Shown: positions 7,705-19,686 of the stretch, piece after piece
Position numbering within the stretch: position 1 is the first letter of the stretch
Layout: each line of letters opens with the position of its first letter
Assembly (NCBI RefSeq): GCF_001751365.1
Contig: NZ_LJGT01000040.1
Span: 1-64,000 of the forward strand
Direction: 5' to 3'
From: Streptomyces abyssalis
Lineage (GTDB): Bacteria; Actinomycetota; Actinomycetes; Streptomycetales; Streptomycetaceae
DNA length: 64,000 nt
Notes under the pieces: generated by a model
Databases searched by the model: none
What the model was told of the DNA's origin: nothing
The model's input: the letters and a program-made list of their open reading frames with translations, nothing else
Translations under genes and position numbers: made by a program

Positions 7705-9849
7705 ATGACCCGGAACGGCTCCGTCCAGCAGCGCGCCGACGCGGACGGAGCCACGGCACCCGAGTCCGAAATGTCCAAATTCCGGCGCTTGTGGCGCAGC
7801 GGGGCGCTCTTCTCCGAGGGCCTGCTGCCTGAAGGGACGACCGGACCCCGTGCCCACCCCGCGATCCGCTTCTTCATCCGCTGGGTGCGCCGCCCGCTGC
7901 TGCCCGTGCTGCGGCTGTGGCGGCGGAACATCCAGCTCCGAGTGGTCGCGGCCACGCTCCTGATGTCCCTGGGCGTGGTGCTGCTCCTCGGCATCGTCGT
8001 CATCGGGCAGGTGCGCAACGGGCTGCTGGACGCGAAGGAGAAGACCGCCCAGAGCCAGGCGGCGGGCGGGTTCGCGGCCGCCCAGGAGATGGCCGACAGC
8101 GCGGGCAGCGGCCGCAGCGGCGAGGGTCCGCAGGGCCGTCCCGGCAGCGGAGGCCGCAGCTCGCAGAACACCGGCACCTGGCTGAACAACCTGGTGGAGC
8201 AGCTCGCAAGCGGTGGCCAGGGCGTCTACTCCGTCGTCGCGCTCGGCTCCCAGAACGACGAATCCCCGTTCCTCGGCAACGGGCGTTCCACCACGCGCGG
8301 CCCGCGGGCCTCCGGTGACATCCGCCCCGAGGAGAGCATCCCCGCCGACCTGCGCAGGGCCCTGGACAAGCAGCCCGGCACCCACCAGCGCTACGCGAAG
8401 GTGTACCGCCAGGACGGCAGCAGCACCGCCGGCCTGATCGTCGGCAAGCGGCTCAACGACGCCGGCGGAGCTCCGTACCAGATGTACTACGTCTTCCCGT
8501 TCACCCTGGAGGAGGAGTCGCTCAATCTGGTCAAGGGCACTCTCGCCACTGCCGGAGTGTTCGTGGTCGTGCTGCTCGGCGCGATCGCGTGGCTGGTGGT
8601 GCGGCAGGTCGTCACGCCCGTACGTATGGCCGCGGGAATCTCCGAACGGCTCGCTGCCGGAAGACTCCAGGAGCGGATGAAGGTCACGGGGGAGGACGAC
8701 ATCGCCCGGCTCGGCGAGTCCTTCAACAAGATGGCCCAGAACCTCCAGGTGAAGATCCAGCAGCTGGAGGAGCTCTCCCGGATGCAGCGCCGCTTCGTCT
8801 CCGACGTCTCGCACGAGCTGCGTACGCCGCTCACCACGGTCCGTATGGCCGCGGACGTGATCCACGAGGCGCGGGAGGAGTTCGATCCCGCCACCGCGCG
8901 CTCCGCGGAGCTGCTGCTCGGGCAGCTCGACCGCTTCGAGTCGCTGCTGGGCGACCTTCTGGAGATCAGTCGCTTCGACGCGGGAGCCGCCAACCTCGAG
9001 CCCGACCCGATCGACCTGCGGGACGTCGTACGCCGCGTCGTCGACGGCTGTGAGCCGCTCGCCGAGCGCAAGGGCAGCCGCGTCCTCGTGCGCGGCGACG
9101 AGCACCCGGTGGTCGCCGAGGCGGACGGGCGCCGCATCGAGCGGGTGCTGCGCAACCTCGTCGACAACGCCATAGAGCACGGCGAGGGCCACGACGTCGT
9201 GGTCAGGCTGGCAGCCGGAGGAGGAGCGGTCGCGGTGGCCGTACGGGACCACGGCGTCGGGCTCAGCAGCAGCGAGGCCGAGCGGGTCTTCAACCGCTTC
9301 TGGCGCGCGGACCCGGCCCGCGCCCGTACGACCGGGGGGTCCGGCCTCGGCCTCTCCATCGCGCTGGAGGACGCGCGGCTGCACGGCGGATGGCTCCAGG
9401 TGTGGGGTGAGCCGGGCGGCGGTTCGCAGTTCAGGCTCACGCTGCCGTGCACCGCGGGGGAGACGCTGCGCTCCTCGCCGCTGCCGCTGCAGCCGGCCGA
9501 CTCGCGCCGCAGGCGGCCCGTGGCGGAGGGGCCGGGAGGCGCCCGTAGCAAGGTTCCGTCGCAAGGACGGCAAGGAAGCTCCGCCGGGGCCGGCTCCGCG
9601 TCCGGACCCGCGCCCGGTTCCGCGCCCGGAACGGACAGTGCAGGAGGACCGGCCCCCGGCTCCGCCCGGCAGTCGGCCCCGGCAGCGGCGCCTGCCGGCC
9701 GGTCCGGGCCCACGTCCGCGCCCACAGCCAGGTCCACGTCCACGACCACCTCCACCTCCACGCACACCCGCGCGGTCGCCGCGCCGCGCGGCCCCGCTCC
9801 CCCTGACGCTGACGGCGAGCCGCCGGCTCGCGAGGACGGAGAACAGTGA
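7705..9849 (+). CDS. mtrB: MtrB, membrane sensor histidine kinase
   Basis: A 714-residue kinase partner of MtrA. Membrane helix 1 is near residues 85-108 (VVAATLLMSLGVVLLLGIVV), then an extracytoplasmic sensor region, helix 2 near 277-298, HAMP about 300-352, dimerisation/phosphoacceptor domain with SDVSHELRTPLTTVRM (His370), and HATPase domain with N-box NLVDNAIEHG, G1 DHGVGLSS and G2 GGSGLGLSIALED. Residues beyond about 590 form a long Pro/Ala/Ser/Thr-rich tail, longer than in mycobacterial MtrB. It overlaps lpqB. In the family, LpqB interacts with the MtrB sensor domain. Confidence 0.97.
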   Translation: MTRNGSVQQRADADGATAPESEMSKFRRLWRSGALFSEGLLPEGTTGPRAHPAIRFFIRWVRRPLLPVLRLWRRNIQLRVVAATLLMSLGVVLLLGIVVIGQVRNGLLDAKEKTAQSQAAGGFAAAQEMADSAGSGRSGEGPQGRPGSGGRSSQNTGTWLNNLVEQLASGGQGVYSVVALGSQNDESPFLGNGRSTTRGPRASGDIRPEESIPADLRRALDKQPGTHQRYAKVYRQDGSSTAGLIVGKRLNDAGGAPYQMYYVFPFTLEEESLNLVKGTLATAGVFVVVLLGAIAWLVVRQVVTPVRMAAGISERLAAGRLQERMKVTGEDDIARLGESFNKMAQNLQVKIQQLEELSRMQRRFVSDVSHELRTPLTTVRMAADVIHEAREEFDPATARSAELLLGQLDRFESLLGDLLEISRFDAGAANLEPDPIDLRDVVRRVVDGCEPLAERKGSRVLVRGDEHPVVAEADGRRIERVLRNLVDNAIEHGEGHDVVVRLAAGGGAVAVAVRDHGVGLSSSEAERVFNRFWRADPARARTTGGSGLGLSIALEDARLHGGWLQVWGEPGGGSQFRLTLPCTAGETLRSSPLPLQPADSRRRRPVAEGPGGARSKVPSQGRQGSSAGAGSASGPAPGSAPGTDSAGGPAPGSARQSAPAAAPAGRSGPTSAPTARSTSTTTSTSTHTRAVAAPRGPAPPDADGEPPAREDGEQ

Positions 9850-11681
9850 TGGGTGACGCTCGGCGGAGCCGGGACGGCCGTGCCGCAGCGGTCGTGCTGA
9901 CCGCGCTCGCGCTGCTGTTGTCGGGCTGCGCCTCCATGCCGGACGACGGCTCCGTGGACCACGTCGACTCCTCGCACCGCGCCGACTCGGACTCGCAGGT
10001 CCGCGTGTTCGGTGTCAGCCCGCAGAAGGGCGAGAAGCCGCAGCAGATAGTCCGCGGATTCCTGGAGTCGACGACGAGCGACGAGGCGGCGTTCTCGACG
10101 GCGAAGAAGTACCTGGCCGACCGTACGGCCGCAAAGTGGGACCCCTTCGCCAGTACGAGCGTCGTCTCGGGCGGCCCCAGCCCCGGCAACGCCCGGCGCG
10201 ACTCGGGAGGCGGCAGCGGCTTCAGCGTCCAGGTGACCGGCACGCGCGTCGCGGAGGTCGACGAGAGCCATGCGTACTCACCGGCGGCAGGCGACTACAG
10301 CGAGGGGTTCCATCTCTCCAAGGAGGACGGGGAGTGGCGGATCGACCAGCTTCCGGACGGGCTCGTGCTCGGCGAATCCGACTTCCAGCGCATCTACCGC
10401 CCGATCAACAACTACTACTACGCGGAACTGGGCAGCGACTCCGAGTCCATCACAGGCGGCAAGGACGTCCTCGTCGCCGATCCGGTCTATCTCCGGCGCC
10501 GCATAGACCCGGTCACCGCGACGGTCCAGGCGCTGCTGGACGGCCCGACGGGCTGGGTCGACCCCGTCGTCCACTCGTCCTTCCCGAAGGGCGCGGCACT
10601 CGCCCGCGACCAGCATCTCTCGCTGGACGACTCGGGAGCGCTGAGCGTCCGGCTCAACGCCAGGGGAACCATGGTCAGCGAGGCGCGCTGCGTGCGGATG
10701 GCGTCCCAGGTGCTGCACACCGTGCAGGACCAGGCGTCGGCCAAGGTCACCAAGGTGGTGCTCGCGGGAGCGGACGGTGAGACGCAGTGCGAGCGGACGC
10801 GTGAGCAGGCGGAGGACAATCAGCCAGGGCGGCTCAACGGCCGTGCCTCGCGCCAGTACTTCGTCGACGGTGATCACCGTGTCTCCTCCTTCGACGAGAA
10901 CAGCGAGGACCCGAGGCCGGTCCAGGGCGCGCTCGGCGAGGGCGAGACGGAGATGGGCGCCGTCGCGGTCAACCGCGCCGAGCAGGAGGGCGCAGCCGTC
11001 TCCCGCGCACGCCGGTCGCTGTACGTCGCACGCCTCACGGAGGGCGGCGAGCTGGGCGAGCCCGTACTGAGCAGCAAGGCGAAACGTGAGAACGACCGGC
11101 TGACGGCGCCCAGTTGGGACGGCCTGGGCGACCTGTGGGTCGCCGACCGCGATCCGGACGATCCGCGCCTGCTGCGTCTGGCGGGCGGCAAGGAGAAGCC
11201 GGAGGAGGTCGATGTGCCGGGTCTGGGCGAGGGGGAGCGGATCGAGTCGCTCCGCATCGCGTCCGACGGCGTACGGATGGCGCTGCACATCCGGCAGAAG
11301 GACGGCTCGCGGACGCTGAAGCTGGGACGCGTCCAGCGCCAGGGGACGGCTCAGGACCCACAGGTGAGGGTGACGGCGCTGCGGCCTCTCGCTCCGCAGT
11401 TCGAGGATGTCGCGGCGATGTCCTGGGCGGGCGGCAGCCGGCTGGTGGTCGTGGGGCGCGAGTCCGGGAGCGTGCAGCAGATGCAGTACATAGAGACCGA
11501 CGGCTCGGCCTCGAACCAGCCCGCGCTTCCAGGTATCAACGACGTGACGGGCGTGGCCGCTTCGGAGGACGAGAGCAAGCCCCTGCTCGCCGATTCGGAG
11601 GACGGCATCGTGCGGCTGCCTCCCGACGCCAACTGGAAGACGCTGACGGACAGCGGTACGAGTCCCGCGTACCCCGGCTAG
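9846..11681 (+). CDS. lpqB: LpqB, lipoprotein accessory of MtrAB
   Basis: A 611-residue lipoprotein. N-terminal signal: AAAVVLTALALLLSGCAS, with the lipobox LSGC giving a lipidated cysteine near residue 28. A GerMN-like region spans about 185-315 (the TVQALLDGPTGWV segment), followed by a C-terminal beta-propeller-like domain (about 330-611). Start is GTG 9846 overlapping the mtrB stop, or the adjacent ATG 9849. In mycobacteria LpqB modulates MtrB activity; the conserved mtrAB-lpqB order supports the same role. It acts outside the membrane. Confidence 0.96.
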   Translation: MMGDARRSRDGRAAAVVLTALALLLSGCASMPDDGSVDHVDSSHRADSDSQVRVFGVSPQKGEKPQQIVRGFLESTTSDEAAFSTAKKYLADRTAAKWDPFASTSVVSGGPSPGNARRDSGGGSGFSVQVTGTRVAEVDESHAYSPAAGDYSEGFHLSKEDGEWRIDQLPDGLVLGESDFQRIYRPINNYYYAELGSDSESITGGKDVLVADPVYLRRRIDPVTATVQALLDGPTGWVDPVVHSSFPKGAALARDQHLSLDDSGALSVRLNARGTMVSEARCVRMASQVLHTVQDQASAKVTKVVLAGADGETQCERTREQAEDNQPGRLNGRASRQYFVDGDHRVSSFDENSEDPRPVQGALGEGETEMGAVAVNRAEQEGAAVSRARRSLYVARLTEGGELGEPVLSSKAKRENDRLTAPSWDGLGDLWVADRDPDDPRLLRLAGGKEKPEEVDVPGLGEGERIESLRIASDGVRMALHIRQKDGSRTLKLGRVQRQGTAQDPQVRVTALRPLAPQFEDVAAMSWAGGSRLVVVGRESGSVQQMQYIETDGSASNQPALPGINDVTGVAASEDESKPLLADSEDGIVRLPPDANWKTLTDSGTSPAYPG

Positions 11682-11774
11682 CGCCGGCCCCGGACGGACT
11701 GCCCGTCCGAGTTGTCCACAGCCCGGTTTTCCACAGGCCTGGCAGGCCCTCGCGGCCGCTGGAAGAGTGTCGTC

Positions 11775-12500
11775 ATGCGGGAGTTGTGGCGGGAGCTCCG
11801 GCAGGAACTCGCAGGTCTGGTGCTGCCGGGCGGGTGCGCCGGATGCGGAGTCCCGGGGGTGCGTGGGGAGTTGTGCGCGCGGTGCGGCAGCACGCTCGCC
11901 GGAGCGGTGCCGCGCCGGGTGCGGCCGTCGCCGGTGCCGTCCGGTCTGCCGCGTGTGTACGCGTCCCTGCCGTACGCCGACGAGTTGCGTGCTCTTCTGC
12001 TGGCCCACAAGGAACGCGGTGCGCTCGGACTGGCCGGGCCGCTGGGCGTGTTGCTCGCCGCAGCCGTGCGGGAGGCATCCGTCCGGGCGCCGGATTCAGC
12101 CAGAAGACGGGCGGGAGGCGGGCCGTTGACGCTCGTGCCGGTGCCCTCGGCACGTCGCGCGGTGGCTCGCCGCGGCCACGACCCGGTTCGGCGGATCGCC
12201 GGGGCGGCGGCCCGTGAGCTGCGCGGGAGAGGTGTCTCCGCGCGCGTGCTGGCTGTGCTCCGTCAGCGACGCACGGTGGCGGACCAGGCGGGGCTCACGG
12301 CGCGGCAGCGCGTAGTGAACGTCGGTGGCGCACTGGAGTTGGTGCCGGGCGTCGGGAGACTGCTGGCCGGAGGGGAGACGATGCTGGTCGACGACGTGAT
12401 GACCACGGGGGCGTCGCTGGCCGAGGCGGCCCGCGCAGTGGCGGAGGGGACACGCCCGGTGGTTGCGGCGGCCGTGATCGCCTTCCGGCCGAGGCCGTGA
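11775..12500 (+). CDS. ComF-family phosphoribosyltransferase-like protein
   Basis: A 241-residue protein. N-terminal zinc-ribbon-like motif GGCAGCGVPG...CARCGS (four cysteines, residues about 17-40), then a type I phosphoribosyltransferase core whose PRPP loop is visible as MLVDDVMTTGASLAEAARA near residue 205. Family members include ComFC of competent bacteria, but in Streptomyces they occur without an obvious competence system. ATG 11775 is preferred over the upstream in-frame start at 11712 because the added residues are not conserved-looking. Lies 93 bases after lpqB on the same strand. Biochemical substrate unknown. Confidence 0.88.
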   Translation: MRELWRELRQELAGLVLPGGCAGCGVPGVRGELCARCGSTLAGAVPRRVRPSPVPSGLPRVYASLPYADELRALLLAHKERGALGLAGPLGVLLAAAVREASVRAPDSARRRAGGGPLTLVPVPSARRAVARRGHDPVRRIAGAAARELRGRGVSARVLAVLRQRRTVADQAGLTARQRVVNVGGALELVPGVGRLLAGGETMLVDDVMTTGASLAEAARAVAEGTRPVVAAAVIAFRPRP

Positions 12501-12849
12501 GCATGTGCCGCGAGTACGCGCATGAGCGGGCGTCGCGTGTCAGGGCGCCGTTGAGCAGGCCCATTCTGAAGGACGTTGATCTTTACCAGAGATCAAGCAG
12601 CGTCGAGAGGGATTGTCGCGAATTGATACCTGAACGTAGGTACGTGCCAGTAGGGGGTGCCCAGCGTCCTCCAGTGGAGGTACGTTCGAGGTGGGGTGAC
12701 GATCTTCCCCCAGGGGGAGAAGGAGGTGACAGTCGCAAGCCGAGGTTCCGGAGGCTGGCGGCAGAAGGCAGGCCCCGCCTCCGGTGTCAGTGCACAAAGG
12801 ACGCACTCCGTCCAGTTGTGACGGAAGTGCTCCGGGAACGGAGTTCTGC
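12501..12849 (+). promoter_or_regulatory. Upstream region of the hibernation-factor gene
   Basis: No credible gene in 349 bases. It contains two GC hairpins: CCTCCAGTGGAGG (about 12669-12681) and a longer one whose arms CCGGAGGC (12748-12755) and GCCTCCGG (12777-12784) flank a 21-base loop. A less GC-rich stretch around 12565-12640 (gttgatctttaccagagatc) probably carries the promoter. The long leader with hairpins suggests post-transcriptional control of HPF, but no known riboswitch was recognised. Confidence 0.4.
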
Positions 12850-13548
12850 GTGGACATCGTCGTCAAGGGCCGCAAGACCGAGGTGCCCGAGAGGTTCCGC
12901 AAGCACGTGGCCGAGAAGCTGGCGAAGATCCAAAAGCTCGACGGAAAGGTGATCAACCTGGATGTCGAGGTGTGCAAGGAACACAACCCCCGGCAGGCCG
13001 ACCGTTCCGAGAGGGTGGAGATCACCCTCCGCACTCGCGGGCCGGTCATTCGTGCGGAGGCGGCCGCCTCCGACCCGTACGCTGCCCTGGACCTGGCAGC
13101 GGGCAAGCTCGAGGCACGGCTGCGCAAGCAGCACGACAAGCGCCGGGTACACCGTGGAGGAAGCCGCGCACCGATCAGCGTAGCCGCGGCCACCGCACAC
13201 CTCGCGGCAGAACTCAACGGACAGCTCGACGCCGCGGCGGCGCCACCCGCACCGGCCAAGACCGAAGAGAAGCCGATGACCACCAGGGTGGGTCCGTTGG
13301 AGGTCCAGGGCGACGGACCGCTCGTCGTCCGCGAGAAGACCCACGCCGCCGCGCCGATGGCTTTGGACCAGGCTCTGTACGAAATGGAGTTGATCGGCCA
13401 CGACTTCTATCTCTTCGTCGACTCCGAGACCAAGCAGCCGAGCGTCGTCTACCGCCGGCACGGCTACGACTACGGCGTGATCCATCTGGATCCGGATCCG
13501 TTCGCCGTGGATCCGCCTCCTGAAGCGGGTGGCGCCCTCGGCGGCTGA
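12850..13548 (+). CDS. hpf: Long-form ribosome hibernation promoting factor
   Basis: A 232-residue long HPF. N-terminal beta-alpha domain (residues 1-105; DIVVKGRKTEVPERFRKHV) binds the 30S mRNA channel; the C-terminal dimerisation domain (about 160-225) includes EMELIGHDFYLFVD and VVYRRHGYDYGVIHLDP. Long HPF makes inactive 100S ribosome dimers in stationary phase or stress. GTG 12850 is chosen because family members begin at this VDIVVKG segment and GGAG precedes at a good distance; an in-frame start at 12784 would add unconserved residues. Followed by a strong terminator. Confidence 0.96.
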   Translation: MDIVVKGRKTEVPERFRKHVAEKLAKIQKLDGKVINLDVEVCKEHNPRQADRSERVEITLRTRGPVIRAEAAASDPYAALDLAAGKLEARLRKQHDKRRVHRGGSRAPISVAAATAHLAAELNGQLDAAAAPPAPAKTEEKPMTTRVGPLEVQGDGPLVVREKTHAAAPMALDQALYEMELIGHDFYLFVDSETKQPSVVYRRHGYDYGVIHLDPDPFAVDPPPEAGGALGG

Positions 13549-13569
13549 CCGCTCGGAACCACCTAGAAC

Positions 13570-13608
13570 CGCGCCCCCGGCCGGGTCGAGGACTTGGCCG
13601 GGGGCGCG
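13570..13608 (+). terminator. Terminator of hpf
   Basis: Perfect 13-bp stem: CGCGCCCCCGGCC at 13570-13582 pairs with 13596-13608, with a 13-base loop. It lies 22 bases after the hpf stop. Confidence 0.8.
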
Positions 13609-13689
13609 AACGTGGAATTATGGCCTCACTCGTCAACCTGTGCCCTGTGCAGCGCGGTTGGCGCGGCATAGCCTGCAGGGGGAGGATTG

Positions 13690-14445
13690 ATGGCGGAAAG
13701 CTTCGGGCCGGTGATGCCCATGGCGGAGACGCACCCGGCTCGGGTCGCGGCGGAGAACGGCGCCCAGCATGAGGCGCGGCAGCCGGAGCCGATCCGTGTC
13801 CTGGTCGTGGACGACCACGAACTCTTCCGGCGTGGGCTGGAGATCGTTCTCGCCCAGGAAGAGGACATCGAGGTCGTCGGCGAGGCGGGTGACGGGGCCG
13901 AAGCCGTCGAGAAGGCCGCCGACCTGCTGCCCGACATCGTGCTGATGGACGTTCGTATGCCGAAGCGCGGCGGGATCGAGGCATGCACCTCCATCAAGGA
14001 GGTGGCACCGAGCGCGAAGATCATCATGCTGACGATCAGCGACGAGGAGGCCGACCTCTACGACGCGATCAAGGCCGGAGCAACGGGGTATCTCCTGAAG
14101 GAGATTTCCACGGATGAGGTCTCCGCAGCGATCCGCGCGGTGGCGGACGGTCAGTCCCAGATCAGCCCGTCCATGGCGGCGAAACTGCTCACCGAGTTCA
14201 AGTCGATGATTCAGCGCACCGACGAGAGCAAGCTGGTGCCCGCTCCGAAGCTGACCGACCGCGAGCTGGAAGTGCTCAAGCTCGTGGCGACCGGCATGAA
14301 CAACCGCGACATCGCGAAAGAGCTCTTCATCAGCGAGAACACCGTCAAGAACCACGTGCGCAACATCCTGGAGAAGCTCCAGCTCCACTCACGTATGGAG
14401 GCCGTGGTCTACGCGATGCGCGAGAAGATCCTGGAGATCCGCTGA
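13690..14445 (+). CDS. NarL/LuxR-type orphan response regulator
   Basis: A 251-residue regulator. After about 35 extra N-terminal residues comes a receiver domain (VLVVDDHELFRRGLEIV; phospho-acceptor D87 in VLMDVRMPK; lysine in YLLKEIS), then a LuxR-type HTH (LTDRELEVLKLVATGMNNRD, residues about 185-245). No kinase gene is adjacent, so it is an orphan. Position between hpf and secA matches S. coelicolor SCO3008, which I recall as OrrA, a regulator of antibiotic production; this identity is from memory. ATG 13690 lies four bases after GGAGG; the adjacent TTG 13687 is an alternative. Confidence 0.93.
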   Translation: MAESFGPVMPMAETHPARVAAENGAQHEARQPEPIRVLVVDDHELFRRGLEIVLAQEEDIEVVGEAGDGAEAVEKAADLLPDIVLMDVRMPKRGGIEACTSIKEVAPSAKIIMLTISDEEADLYDAIKAGATGYLLKEISTDEVSAAIRAVADGQSQISPSMAAKLLTEFKSMIQRTDESKLVPAPKLTDRELEVLKLVATGMNNRDIAKELFISENTVKNHVRNILEKLQLHSRMEAVVYAMREKILEIR

Positions 14446-14469
14446 CGCCGTGCCGGTTCGACCGGCCCG

Positions 14470-14538
14470 CCGGTACGTTGACCACCGGCTGACGCGTCGG
14501 CCGGCCTGCCGGTACGGCGACCACCGGCTGACGCGTCG
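14470..14538. repeat. Two direct repeats, period 39 bp
   Basis: Thirty-base copies at 14470-14499 and 14509-14538 (CCGGTACG...GACCACCGGCTGACGCGTCG) differ at two positions. They occupy the spacer between two convergent genes. Probably a recent local duplication; no coding potential. Confidence 0.75.
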
Positions 14539-14597
14539 CCCGGTGCGTCGCCCGGCGCGGTCCGCCGGGCGGCAGGCAGGGCCGTCGGAAGAGCCGG

Positions 14598-15791
14598 TCA
14601 GCCCTTCCCCGTCCGCGCATCCGCGGGGCCCTCGGTCAGGGCGTGAGCCAGCGCTCCCGCCAACTCGGGGTCGTCGCAGCGCCCCACACGCACCTCGTCG
14701 CATCCCACCCAGGACGCCGCCTCCCACAGCGCCTTGGCCATCGGCACCACCGCCTTGCGACCGGCCATGGAGACCTGGCGCGCCAGCAGCGTCCTGCCTT
14801 CCCGGCCCGGATCGACCCGGCCCAGCAGCCTGCCGCCGGACAGCAGCGGCATCGCGAAATAGCCGTGTATCCGCTTGGGCCTGGGCACGTACGCCTCAAG
14901 CCTGTGGGTGAAGCCGAACATCCGCTGCGTACGCGGCCTGTCCCAGACCAGGGAGTCGAAGGGCGAGAGCAGCGTCGTGCGGTGCCGGCCCCGCGGGGAG
15001 TTCTCAAGTGCCGCCGGATCGGCCCACGCGGGCTTGCCCCAGCCTTCGACCTCCACGGGCACCAGGTCCGTGTCCGGAAGCACCGCGTCCACCTGCTCGC
15101 CCTTGAGGCGGTGGTAGTCCGCGAGGTCGGAACGCGTCGCCACGCCCATCGCCGCCCCCGCCTGGGCCACGAGACGGCGCATGCACTCGTGGTCGTCGAT
15201 GTCGTCGTGCAGCAGTTCGTCGGGGACGGCACGTTCGGCGAGGTCGTAGACACGCTTCCAGCCCCGCCGTTCCGCACAGACCACCTCGCCGGTGTCCAGC
15301 AGCCACTCGACTGCGATCTTCGTGTCGGACCAGTCGAACCACTCGCCGCCGTTCTTCCCGCCGCCCAGCTCGGTGGTGGTCAGCGGTCCGTCGGCCTTGA
15401 GCCTGTCCCGTACGAGGGCGCAGGCGCGGTCGCGGTCCTCCAGGATGTGCCAGCGGTGCCCGCGCGCACGCCGCTCACGGCGCCGGAAGGCGAAGTGCGG
15501 CCACTCCTCGACGGGCAGGATGCAGGCGGCGTGCGACCAGTACTCGAAGCTGTGCCCGCCCGTCCAGTACGCCGATTCGACGGCGGAGCGGCCGACGGCG
15601 CCCAGCCGTGCGTACGGAACGAGCTCGTGGGAGCGCGCCAGCACGGAGATCGTGTCCAGCTGGACGGCGCCGAGCCGGCGCAGCAGCCCACGGACCCCGG
15701 CCCGTCGGTCGGGCGCGCCCAGCAACGCCTGCGCCGACAGGGCCGCGCGCCGGGCCTCGTCGGCGGAGAGCGAGATCTCCGCAGTCGTCAT
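14598..15791 (-). CDS. YcaQ/AlkX-like winged-helix DNA glycosylase
   Basis: A 397-residue HTH_42 (winged helix) protein related to AlkZ and E. coli YcaQ, glycosylases that unhook interstrand crosslinks or bulky adducts. The key motif is Gln44-Leu45-Asp46 in GAVQLDTISVLARSHELVPY: a Q-hydrophobic-D motif, as in the YcaQ-like (AlkX) group, rather than the Q-hydrophobic-Q of antibiotic self-resistance AlkZ enzymes. ATG 15791 gives MTTAEISLS; an upstream in-frame start would add ten residues. It stands alone, not in a biosynthetic cluster, which fits a housekeeping role. Substrate is inference. Confidence 0.85.
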   Translation of the reverse strand: MTTAEISLSADEARRAALSAQALLGAPDRRAGVRGLLRRLGAVQLDTISVLARSHELVPYARLGAVGRSAVESAYWTGGHSFEYWSHAACILPVEEWPHFAFRRRERRARGHRWHILEDRDRACALVRDRLKADGPLTTTELGGGKNGGEWFDWSDTKIAVEWLLDTGEVVCAERRGWKRVYDLAERAVPDELLHDDIDDHECMRRLVAQAGAAMGVATRSDLADYHRLKGEQVDAVLPDTDLVPVEVEGWGKPAWADPAALENSPRGRHRTTLLSPFDSLVWDRPRTQRMFGFTHRLEAYVPRPKRIHGYFAMPLLSGGRLLGRVDPGREGRTLLARQVSMAGRKAVVPMAKALWEAASWVGCDEVRVGRCDDPELAGALAHALTEGPADARTGKG

Positions 15792-15866
15792 GCGGCAGAC
15801 GATAAACGCACCCGCTGACATCCGGGCCCGGCGGACGACCTCGTCCCGGCGGTCTGCCGGCGGCCC

Positions 15867-16475
15867 TCAGGCAGGCCGCTTCGCCCGTGACCTGCCGCTC
15901 GCGGGCAGATAGGGCGTCTCCATCTGCTGTCCCAGATCCGTGGGAAGCAGCGCCGCGACCCACGCGTCCCGCCGGATTCCCCGCTGGACGATCTTCGCGC
16001 GCTGCGTCCCCTCCATCACGAAGCCCAGCCGCCGGGCCACCGCCCGCGAGGCGAGGTTCCCCGCCTCGGCCACCCATTCGAGCCGTTCCGCCTTCAGCTC
16101 CGAGAACGCCCAGTCGATCACCGCGCGGCCCGCCTCCACCGTGTAGCCGTTGCCGCGCTGCTCCTTGACGGTCCAGAAGCCGAGTTCCGCCTGGCGTTCG
16201 GGGGTGCCCAGCTGCCACAGACGCACAAGACCCATGGAGCCGACGAGGCCACCCGATTTCGTGAAGACGCCGAAGTTGTACATCGTGTCGTCGCGCCAGC
16301 CCGCCGGGCTGACGCCGCACACGAACTGCTCGGCGTCCTCGCGCCCGTACGGTTCCGGCACAGGTATCCAGCGCACGATCTCCGGGTCCTGGCACGCGGC
16401 TTGCACGCTCTCCACGTCCCGTTCGTCGAGGGGGCGCAACATCAGTCGTTCGGTGACGAGGGTCGGGGGCTCCAT
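15867..16475 (-). CDS. GNAT-family N-acetyltransferase
   Basis: A 202-residue RimJ/RimL-type acetyltransferase (Acetyltransf_3). It starts with [17 protein letters not shown], and the acetyl-CoA-binding region is visible as [20 protein letters not shown] near residues 105-125, followed by [17 protein letters not shown] 16475 is preferred to the upstream start at 16517 because the family core begins right after it; the ribosome binding site is weak. Substrate unknown. It is divergent from secA. Confidence 0.88.
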   Translation of the reverse strand: MEPPTLVTERLMLRPLDERDVESVQAACQDPEIVRWIPVPEPYGREDAEQFVCGVSPAGWRDDTMYNFGVFTKSGGLVGSMGLVRLWQLGTPERQAELGFWTVKEQRGNGYTVEAGRAVIDWAFSELKAERLEWVAEAGNLASRAVARRLGFVMEGTQRAKIVQRGIRRDAWVAALLPTDLGQQMETPYLPASGRSRAKRPA

Positions 16476-16705
16476 GGAGTGATTGTGCCCCTGCCTCCAC
16501 GAGCCGGGCCCCGGCATTTCGCGGCCGGCGCCCCTCCGCGCCGGGCGTCCGGTCCGGCCGTACGGCCCGGCACCTTCCAGTGCTCCGGACCGTTAGGGGT
16601 ACAGGGGCGTACGTCCCTCGCATACGATGGCCGGTGCGGCGGCGACCGTATCGCCGTGTCCGCGCACTGACCGTGCCAGGTTCGACCGGCAAGGAGCCAC
16701 CCCAA

Positions 16706-19537
<2,832 letters not shown>

Positions 19538-19550
19538 GCCGCTGAGGCCC

Positions 19551-19590
19551 CCGAAGGCCGCACCGTGCTTCGGCACTGTGCGGCCTTCGG
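19551..19590 (+). terminator. Terminator of secA with UUCG loop
   Basis: Thirteen-base perfect stem (19551-19563 with 19578-19590) continued by GTG/CAC and closed by a C(UUCG)G tetraloop at 68-73 of the same line. It lies 14 bases after the secA stop. Confidence 0.88.
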
Positions 19591-19686
19591 CGCGTTTCAC
19601 GGCACGGTGCCTGTCCGCCGCCCTCAGCGAGCGGCGGGCCCGGCCCGTACCGTTCCGGCGGCACGGGGCCTGTCCGCCGGACAGGC

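Noticed and set aside
14446..14597. CRISPR-like array from the direct repeats
   Set aside because: Only two copies with a nine-base gap; no spacers or cas genes.
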